Of a DNA stretch of 19,372 nt, positions 13,312 to 19,372 are shown piece by piece. Made by a program: the position numbers and the translations under genes. This DNA is from Clostridiaceae bacterium UBA4839 (lineage in GTDB: Bacteria > Bacillota > Clostridia > Clostridiales > Caloramatoraceae), in NCBI GenBank assembly GCA_002400085.1, contig DHEX01000135.1, positions 612 to 19,983 on the forward strand, written 5' to 3'. Each line of letters starts with the position of its first letter. The stretch's first letter is position 1. The notes under the pieces are model-generated. The model was not told the origin of the DNA. It did not search any database and saw only the letters and a list, made by a program, of their open reading frames with translations.

Positions 13312-15171
13312 ATGACTATTTTAGATGGAGTAAATAGCCCTGAGGATATTAAAAATTTGAACTTTGGGCAATTAGAACAGCTAGCAAAAGAAATAAGACA
13401 ATTTTTAATAGAAAAGGTTTCTAAGACTGGTGGGCATTTAGCATCCAATCTTGGAGTTGTAGAGCTTACATTAGCATTGCATAAAGCTTTTAATATACCT
13501 GAGGATAAAGTTATTTTTGATGTAGGGCATCAAGCCTATGTACATAAGATAATAACTGGAAGAAAAGATCAATTTGACACATTGAGACAGTATAATGGAC
13601 TTAGCGGGTTTACAAGGGCAAGTGAAAGCAAATATGATATCTTTTCAGCTGGACATAGCAGTACATCTATTTCAGCTGCCCTTGGTATGGCAAAAACTAG
13701 AGATATAAATGGTGAAAATTACAGTGTAGTTGCTGTTATAGGAGATGGAGCATTAACAGGAGGCATGGCCTTAGAGGCTCTAAACTATGCAGGTACTTCT
13801 AATACAAACTTTATTGTTATATTAAATGATAATGAAATGTCTATATCAAAAAATGTTGGAGGTATGGCAGTATATTTAAGCAAAAGAAGAACAGATCCAA
13901 GGTATTTAAAATTTAAAAAAACCATGAAAAAGCTTTCCAATAAAATTCCTGGTGGGAATGGAATTTATAAAGCAGCTGGAAAAATAAAGGATGGAATAAA
14001 ATATCTTATGGTTCAAGGTGTTTTATTTGAGGAACTTGGTTTTAAATATTTAGGACCAATTGACGGTCATAATATAGAAAAAATGGTAGAAGTTTTCTCA
14101 AGAGCTAAGAATGTAAATGGACCAGTACTTATTCATGTTGTTACAAAAAAAGGGAAAGGATATTCATTTGCAGAAAAAAATCCAATAGAGTTTCATGGGA
14201 TTGGTCCTTTCAATATAGAAACCGGTAAACCACTAAATCCTCCTTCTATAACTTACTCTAAGGTTTTCGGGGAAGAAATTGTAAATGCGGCAAAAACAAA
14301 TAACAAATTAATAGCAATTACTGCAGCTATGCCTGATGGTACAGGTTTAAGAGAGTTCTCAAAATTGTACCCTAAAAGATTTTTTGATGTTGGAATTGCC
14401 GAACAAAATGCAGTTACTTTTGCTGCTGGTATGGCTGCTAATGGGTTTAAGCCTGTATTTGCTGTTTATTCTACATTTTTACAAAGAGGATATGATCAAA
14501 TAGTTCATGATGTATGTTTGCAAAATTTGCCTGTAATGTTTGCTGTTGATAGGGCTGGAATTGTGGGAGAAGATGGAGAAACTCATCAAGGAATTTTAGA
14601 TATAAGCTATTTAAGAAGTATGCCTAACATGACTATTGCAGCACCTAAGGATTTACAAGAATTTAGGATGCTTTTAAAATGGGGATTTAAATTTAATTCT
14701 CCACTTGCAATAAGGTATCCCCGTGGCGGGGATCCTGATATTAAATTTGAAAATTATGATGAAATTATATATAAAAAATGGGAAAAAATATTAAGTGGAA
14801 GTAATTGTGCAATACTTGCCTGTGGCAAAATGGTTCAATTTGCCTATATGGCTTGTTTGAAGCTTAAAAAGAAAAATATAAATTGTGAGCTTGTGAACTG
14901 CAGATTTATTAAGCCATTAGATGAAGATATGCTTAAAGATTTATTTAACAGATTTAAACTTATTTTTACTGTGGAAGATAATTATATAGCAGGTGGATTT
15001 GGTTCAAGTGTTTTAGAATATGCATCACAAATCGGATATTCAGGAAGAATAATTAATATGGGCTATCCAGATGAGTTTATAACTCAAGGGAAATGCAGTA
15101 TTTTATATAAACAATATGGATTGGATTCAGAGGGTATAATGGATAAAATAATTCAAAATATAATTGTATAG
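13312..15171 (+). CDS. dxs: 1-deoxy-D-xylulose-5-phosphate synthase
   Basis: Dxs joins pyruvate and glyceraldehyde-3-phosphate with thiamine diphosphate, the first step of the MEP isoprenoid pathway. The 619-residue protein is full length. Visible motifs are HLASNLGVVELT near 42-53, DVGHQAYVHK near 70, the thiamine-diphosphate site GDGA (144-147) with NDNEM (172-176), the catalytic Glu364 in GIAEQNAVTFAAG, and the DRAGIVGEDGETHQG segment of the pyrimidine domain, followed by a transketolase C-terminal domain. The ATG at 13312 follows GAGGAATATAATAT. The 22-nt gap after oapA has no terminator or promoter, so OLE, oapA and dxs can share a transcript. Dxs and ispA flank the OLE locus, and both act in isoprenoid synthesis. 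Confidence 0.97.
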   Translation: MTILDGVNSPEDIKNLNFGQLEQLAKEIRQFLIEKVSKTGGHLASNLGVVELTLALHKAFNIPEDKVIFDVGHQAYVHKIITGRKDQFDTLRQYNGLSGFTRASESKYDIFSAGHSSTSISAALGMAKTRDINGENYSVVAVIGDGALTGGMALEALNYAGTSNTNFIVILNDNEMSISKNVGGMAVYLSKRRTDPRYLKFKKTMKKLSNKIPGGNGIYKAAGKIKDGIKYLMVQGVLFEELGFKYLGPIDGHNIEKMVEVFSRAKNVNGPVLIHVVTKKGKGYSFAEKNPIEFHGIGPFNIETGKPLNPPSITYSKVFGEEIVNAAKTNNKLIAITAAMPDGTGLREFSKLYPKRFFDVGIAEQNAVTFAAGMAANGFKPVFAVYSTFLQRGYDQIVHDVCLQNLPVMFAVDRAGIVGEDGETHQGILDISYLRSMPNMTIAAPKDLQEFRMLLKWGFKFNSPLAIRYPRGGDPDIKFENYDEIIYKKWEKILSGSNCAILACGKMVQFAYMACLKLKKKNINCELVNCRFIKPLDEDMLKDLFNRFKLIFTVEDNYIAGGFGSSVLEYASQIGYSGRIINMGYPDEFITQGKCSILYKQYGLDSEGIMDKIIQNIIV

Positions 15172-15191
15172 GATTTTAAGGGGCTATGTTG

Positions 15192-16016
15192 ATGGAAAAT
15201 AATAAAGAAAGACTTGATGTTTTACTTGTTGAAAAGGGCTTCTTTGATACAAGGGAAAAAGCTAAACGAAATATTATGGCTGGGGTTGTATTTGTAGATA
15301 ATGAAAGAATTGATAAATGCGGACAAAAGGTAAAAACTACTTCCAACATTGAAGTTAAGGGGAATAGCATTCCCTATGTAAGCAGGGGTGGACTTAAGCT
15401 TGAGAAGGCTGTAAATGAGTTTAAACTTGATTTAAATGGAAAAGTATGTATGGATGTTGGAGCATCTACCGGCGGCTTTACAGACTGCATGCTTCAACAT
15501 GGGGCTGCAAAAGTATATGCAGTAGATGTTGGCTATGGCCAGTTTGATTGGAAGCTTAGAAACGACCCAAGGGTTACATGTATGGAAAGGACGAATATAA
15601 GATATGTTAAACCAGAAGATATTGGTGAATCGATAGATTTTGCTTCTATTGATGTATCCTTTATATCATTAAGATTAGTTTTGCCGGTAGTTAAAAGCTT
15701 GTTAAAGCAGGACGGCGAAATTACAGCTTTAATAAAACCGCAGTTTGAGGCTGGCAGAGATAAGGTTGGAAAAAAAGGTGTTGTACGTGATAAAGAAACA
15801 CATTTTGAAGTAATAAAAAATGTTGCTTATTATGCAGCAAGCATTGATCTTCTCCCCTACAAATTAACATATTCACCAGTAAAGGGGCCTGAAGGGAATA
15901 TAGAGTATTTATTATACATGATTAATAATATGAATTTCAACAATATGAGCTTCAACGAATTAAATATTGAAAATATTATAAAAAAGGTTGTTGAAGAATC
16001 GCATAAGAGTTTATAA
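15192..16016 (+). CDS. tlyA: TlyA family rRNA (cytidine-2'-O)-methyltransferase
   Basis: TlyA enzymes methylate 2'-O of cytidines in rRNA; homologues were once annotated as hemolysin A. The 274-residue protein has an S4 RNA-binding domain (about 4-64, RLDVLLVEKGFFDTREKAKRNIMAG), the linker motif SRGGLKL, and a FtsJ-like Rossmann methyltransferase domain with the SAM loop D88-V-G-A-S-T-G-G-F96, D154-V-S-F-I-S and K182-P-Q-F-E186. The start chosen is the ATG at 15192, 8 nt after AAGGGG. An in-frame ATG at 15186 is only about 2 nt from that site. It corresponds to yqxC of Bacillus subtilis, which holds the same position between dxs and the arginine repressor. Which rRNA positions it modifies cannot be read here. 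Confidence 0.93.
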   Translation: MENNKERLDVLLVEKGFFDTREKAKRNIMAGVVFVDNERIDKCGQKVKTTSNIEVKGNSIPYVSRGGLKLEKAVNEFKLDLNGKVCMDVGASTGGFTDCMLQHGAAKVYAVDVGYGQFDWKLRNDPRVTCMERTNIRYVKPEDIGESIDFASIDVSFISLRLVLPVVKSLLKQDGEITALIKPQFEAGRDKVGKKGVVRDKETHFEVIKNVAYYAASIDLLPYKLTYSPVKGPEGNIEYLLYMINNMNFNNMSFNELNIENIIKKVVEESHKSL

Positions 16017-16051
16017 TAGTAAGTACAGATATGTTTAATGGCGGTGAAAAA

Positions 16052-16900
16052 ATGATTAACGCAGGAATAATTGTTAATATGGATAAGAGTGGCAGCTTAG
16101 AGCTTACAAAGGAAATGGTTGAATGGTTTGAAAGTAATGGGAATAATGTTTTACTTATGGAGCAAACAGCCATTTCAATTAATAGACAAGATATAGGATA
16201 TGCAAAAATAGATTTGTACAAAAAGTCAGATATATTATTTGTTATAGGTGGTGATGGGACTTTACTTAGAGTAGCAAGGGAAGTTGCTGCAATTGGGATA
16301 CCAATTCTTGGCATTAATATGGGACATCTTGGGTTTATAGCTGAAGTAGAGGTAAAGGATATTTTTTCATCATTAAGAAAAGTTCTAAATAATGACTATA
16401 AAATAGAAGAGCGAATGATGATTGAGGCAAGTATTTATAGGCAGTCGAGTATTGTTAAAAGATTTTATGCTTTAAATGATATTTGCTTTACAAAAGGTGC
16501 ACTATCAAGAATTATAAAATTAGATACATATGTAAATGATGAATACGTAAATACTTATAATGCTGATGGTCTGCTTATTTCAACTCCCACTGGTTCCACA
16601 GCATATTCATTATCTGCTGGTGGTCCAATTGTTTGCCCCAATGTAAATGTTATGATAATTACTCCAATTTGTTCACACTCTTTAAGTTCAAGGGCAATTA
16701 TTGTTTCTAAAAATGATGTTATTTGTGTGGATGCTTTTGATAATGATGATAGTGTATATTTAACTGCTGATGGTCAAGAGGGATATAGACTATGGCAGGA
16801 TGATAAAGTTTATATTAAAAGATCAAGTTTTACTGCTAAATTTATCAAGGTATCTAATTTAAGTTTTTATGATGTTCTTAGAACTAAATTAAAAGGATAG
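16052..16900 (+). CDS. nadK: NAD kinase
   Basis: NadK (PpnK) phosphorylates NAD to NADP in the cytosol. The 282-residue protein has the signature GGDGT at 66-70 followed by LLRVAR, and the second conserved region N170-A-D-G-L-L-I-S-T-P-T-G-S-T-A-Y185-SLSAGGP, then the C-terminal ITPICSHSLSSRAIIV. The ATG at 16052 has GGCGGTG at 16040-16046. An upstream in-frame ATG at 16031 has no ribosome-binding site. It lies 35 nt after tlyA and 30 nt before argR with no terminator, so it belongs to the same transcription unit. Confidence 0.96.
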   Translation: MINAGIIVNMDKSGSLELTKEMVEWFESNGNNVLLMEQTAISINRQDIGYAKIDLYKKSDILFVIGGDGTLLRVAREVAAIGIPILGINMGHLGFIAEVEVKDIFSSLRKVLNNDYKIEERMMIEASIYRQSSIVKRFYALNDICFTKGALSRIIKLDTYVNDEYVNTYNADGLLISTPTGSTAYSLSAGGPIVCPNVNVMIITPICSHSLSSRAIIVSKNDVICVDAFDNDDSVYLTADGQEGYRLWQDDKVYIKRSSFTAKFIKVSNLSFYDVLRTKLKG

Positions 16901-16930
16901 CTTTACAATTGGAAGAAAGGGGTTATTCAA

Positions 16931-17383
16931 ATGAAAATTACCAGACATGCACGAATATTAGAGATTATTGGTCAGAAAGATATTGAAACTCAGGAGGAAC
17001 TTGTAGATGAGCTAAAAAAACTTGGCATGGATGTTACACAAGCAACAGTTTCAAGAGACATAAAGGAATTAAAATTAATTAAAGTTTTATCTAATAATGG
17101 GAAATACAAATATGCAGCAATCAACCATGGTGAGAACATACTTTCCGAAAAATTAGTAGGGATTTTTGCTCAAACGGTCATACATATAGACTATGTTAAT
17201 AATATTATTGTTTTAAAGACAATAGCAGGATCTGCACCAGCAGCAGCGGAGGCAATTGACTCATTGGGCTGGGAAGGAATAGTTGGAAGTGTTGCAGGAG
17301 ATAATAACATATTTGTTTTAACTCGCTCTGATGAAAAGGCGCAGGAATTGGTAGTGAAATTTAAAAAACTTCTTAATGAATAG
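16931..17383 (+). CDS. argR: Arginine repressor family regulator
   Basis: ArgR/AhrC is a hexameric arginine-sensing DNA-binding protein. The 150-residue protein has the N-terminal winged helix (RHARILEIIGQKDIETQEEL; recognition helix T36-Q-A-T-V-S-R-D-I-K-E-L47) and a C-terminal oligomerisation/arginine-binding domain with GSAPAAAEAIDSLGWEGIVGSVAGDNNIFVL. In typical members the effector motif reads GDDT; here it is G123-D-N-N126, so the second Asp, normally a ligand for arginine, is Asn. The DNA-binding half looks fully intact. The ATG at 16931 follows GAAAGGGG. It ends 11 nt before recN. In this synteny the gene may act mainly away from a local arg operon, since none is present here. Confidence 0.93.
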   Translation: MKITRHARILEIIGQKDIETQEELVDELKKLGMDVTQATVSRDIKELKLIKVLSNNGKYKYAAINHGENILSEKLVGIFAQTVIHIDYVNNIIVLKTIAGSAPAAAEAIDSLGWEGIVGSVAGDNNIFVLTRSDEKAQELVVKFKKLLNE

Positions 17384-17394
17384 GAGGGAAGTTA

Positions 17395-19092
17395 ATGCTC
17401 CTAGAACTTCATATAAAAGATTTTGCTCTTATAGATTCGGCAGACTTAAAATTTGAAAAAGGCTTAAATATATTAACAGGCGAAACAGGTGCAGGCAAAT
17501 CCATAGTAATAGATTCTGTAAACTTTATAATGGGGGATAAGCAAAGCAGGGACATAATAAGGACAGGGGCTGAAAGTGCTTATGTTGAGGGAGTTTTCGA
17601 TGCTAATTCAGAAGAAACTTCACATATATTACAAGAAAATGGTATAGATGAAGAGGATGTACTAATAATCTCAAGAGAAATAAATCAAAATGGAAGAAGC
17701 ATATCAAGAATTAATGGTAAAACAGTTACTGTTTCATTATTAAAACAGGTAATGAAATATATAATTGATATATATGGTCAGCATCAGCATCAATCATTAT
17801 TAGATGAGCAAAACCATATTCAGATACTTGATTCATTTTGTGGATCTAGTATTATTGAAATTAAAAAACAATATAAAGCACTTTATGAACAAATAAAAGA
17901 GATAGAAAATCAAATTGATAGGATAAATTTAGATGAAAAAGACAGGCAAAGAAAATTAGGATTGCTTTCCTACCAAATCAATGAAATAAATGAAGCTAAA
18001 TTAAAACCCAATGAAGATGAGGAATTATATAAAAAAAGGGAAGTCTTAGCAAATGCTGAGAAAATTTATTCATCATTATCTAATGCTTATAACATATTGT
18101 ACTCATCAGAAGAGCAAAACTCATCCTATGATGGTATAGGATCATCTATTGGATATTTGGAAGGTATTGAAAAGTATGATGAAAAATTAGAAAACATAAA
18201 AAATGAACTTAAAGACGTATATTATAATTTAGAAGGAATTGTAGATGAAATAAGGGAATATAAAGATAACATTGATTTTGAACCGGATGTATTAAATCAA
18301 GTTGAAATTAGGCTGGATTTAATAAACAGCTTAAAGATGAAATATGGAAATTCCATTGAAGAAATTTTGGCATATTGTGAGAGAAGCAGCTCAGAATTAA
18401 ATGAACTTGTCAATAATAATCAAACTATTGACAAGTTAAGCCAAAAGAAGAAGGATGGATATATTAAATTAAATAAACTTGCAGAGGATATTTCTAAAAT
18501 AAGAAAGGAAGTTGCTGTTAAGCTTGAAGACAGAATAGAGGAGGAATTAAGATATCTTGGGATGGACAAGGCCTCTTTTAAAATTGTTGTAGAAGATAAT
18601 GAAAGTTTAAATGAAGATGGAAAAAACAAGGTTTATTTTATGATGACAGCAAATGTTGGAGAGCCATTAAAGCCTTTAAGCAAAGTAGCATCCGGTGGCG
18701 AACTTTCAAGGATTATGCTTGCAATAAAAAGCGTTATTGCAGATGTAGATAGTATCCCAACTCTAATATTTGATGAAATTGATACTGGTATAAGCGGCAG
18801 GGCAGCTCAGGCAGTAGCTGAAAAGATGTGCCTTATTTCTAAAAATCATCAAGTTTTATGTGTAACTCATTTACCTCAAATAGCTTCAATGGCTGATGTA
18901 CATTTTAAAATAGAAAAAAATATAATTGATGGAAAAACTTATACTAATGTACTTAAGCTTAACGATAAGGGACAAACAGAAGAGCTGGCAAGGATGTTAG
19001 GGGGAGCAATATTAACAGATTTAACCCGAAAACATTCAATTGAAATGAAAAGTTTGGCAAATGATTTAAAGGGCAAAATCCGAAAAACGTAA
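17395..19092 (+). CDS. recN: DNA repair protein RecN
   Basis: RecN is an SMC-like ATPase recruited early to double-strand breaks. The 565-residue protein has the N-terminal ATPase lobe with Walker A G29-E-T-G-A-G-K-S36 and the DIYGQHQHQSLL segment (about 125), a long helical coiled-coil middle (about 150-400), and the C-terminal lobe with the ABC signature A432-S-G-G-E-L-S-R439, Walker B LIFD460-E-I-D463-TGISG and the switch region VTHLPQIAS. The ATG at 17395 follows TAGGAGGG, which overlaps the argR stop. It is the last gene of the block and is closed by a strong terminator. Confidence 0.97.
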   Translation: MLLELHIKDFALIDSADLKFEKGLNILTGETGAGKSIVIDSVNFIMGDKQSRDIIRTGAESAYVEGVFDANSEETSHILQENGIDEEDVLIISREINQNGRSISRINGKTVTVSLLKQVMKYIIDIYGQHQHQSLLDEQNHIQILDSFCGSSIIEIKKQYKALYEQIKEIENQIDRINLDEKDRQRKLGLLSYQINEINEAKLKPNEDEELYKKREVLANAEKIYSSLSNAYNILYSSEEQNSSYDGIGSSIGYLEGIEKYDEKLENIKNELKDVYYNLEGIVDEIREYKDNIDFEPDVLNQVEIRLDLINSLKMKYGNSIEEILAYCERSSSELNELVNNNQTIDKLSQKKKDGYIKLNKLAEDISKIRKEVAVKLEDRIEEELRYLGMDKASFKIVVEDNESLNEDGKNKVYFMMTANVGEPLKPLSKVASGGELSRIMLAIKSVIADVDSIPTLIFDEIDTGISGRAAQAVAEKMCLISKNHQVLCVTHLPQIASMADVHFKIEKNIIDGKTYTNVLKLNDKGQTEELARMLGGAILTDLTRKHSIEMKSLANDLKGKIRKT

Positions 19093-19100
19093 AAATATTT

Positions 19101-19133
19101 AAAAGGTGGAAGAAAACTTCCGCCTTTTTTTTT
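19101..19133 (+). terminator. Intrinsic terminator after recN
   Basis: AAAAGGTGGAAG (19101-19112) pairs with CTTCCGCCTTTT (19117-19128) with one G-U pair and an AAAA loop, followed by an uninterrupted T-run to 19133. It lies 8 nt after the recN stop and is the strongest terminator in the window. Confidence 0.92.
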
Positions 19134-19372
19134 GGCGCATTTTAACGTTTTATTTAAATCATAATATGGATTTTCATAAGCTGTAATTATTGCGAAAAGT
19201 TCTCTTTTCTCGGGATGATTTATTTTTTGCTTATTGTGGCGAGTGGAACCTGTGTTTTATTCGTAATTTAAAATCATTAATGAACAAATAACAGCGGAGA
19301 TAAGAAAAATATATGGAATGAACATAGAGTGAGCATTTAGATGTTCTTGGGATTAAAATGGCAGAGAAGCTT
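19134..19372. other. Gene-free end of window, possible broken reading frames
   Basis: I find no supported gene in these 239 bases. A short open stretch (NEQITAEIRKIYGMNIE) from about 19282 stops at TGA 19330-19332, and a second frame (SEHLDVLGIKMAEKL) runs from 19328 off the end. Together they look like one helical polypeptide split by a frame change, but neither has a convincing start or ribosome-binding site and I do not recognise a family. A small hairpin (GAAAAG/CTTTTC) lies near 19195-19210. The window ends in AAGCTT. Confidence 0.3.

Noticed and set aside
19367..19372. The window ends exactly in a HindIII site (AAGCTT)
   Set aside because: It could mark a clone end or a join, but a six-base match at the edge is easily chance.

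Overview
The window is one co-oriented (+ strand) block of chromosomal genes from a low-GC, endospore-forming Firmicute of Clostridium type. The evidence is the strong A/T bias, the complete stage III sporulation operon spoIIIAA-AH, and the gene order from spoIIIA to recN, which matches the well-known Firmicute synteny (spoIIIA, asp23-like, nusB, folD, xseA, xseB, ispA, dxs, tlyA, argR, recN). I cannot name the species. No tRNA, rRNA, CRISPR array or intact transposon was seen.

Layout. (1) 1-1222: a possible leftover transposon end, then efp (elongation factor P) and a small acidic zinc-ribbon protein. (2) 1223-1537: no gene, but three terminator-like hairpins in a row. (3) 1538-6595: spoIIIAA to spoIIIAH, the eight-gene forespore feeding-channel/secretion operon. 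(4) 6616-8356: a sigma-A-type promoter, then asp23, amaP, a DUF2273 membrane protein and nusB, closed by an intrinsic terminator overlapping the nusB stop. A perfect hairpin separates asp23 from amaP. (5) 8369-12068: folD, xseA, xseB, ispA and a divergent-PAP2 membrane protein, tightly packed and partly overlapping. (6) 12077-13289: the most striking part, a GC-richer structured non-coding region of about 580 nt that I identify as OLE RNA (ornate, large, extremophilic), preceded by its own sigma-A-type promoter and followed by oapA, the gene for its membrane-protein partner. (7) 13312-19092: dxs, tlyA, nadK, argR and recN, closed by a strong terminator. (8) 19134-19372: no gene that I can support.

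How they work together. The spoIIIA genes act only during sporulation. The asp23-amaP-DUF2273 set is an envelope-stress module tied to the membrane. nusB, folD, xseAB, ispA, dxs, tlyA, nadK, argR and recN are housekeeping genes for transcription, one-carbon metabolism, DNA repair, isoprenoid synthesis, rRNA methylation, NADP supply and arginine control. The OLE RNA/OapA pair sits exactly between the two isoprenoid genes ispA and dxs, its known location in other Firmicutes, and is a membrane-associated ribonucleoprotein linked to stress tolerance whose biochemical activity remains unresolved.
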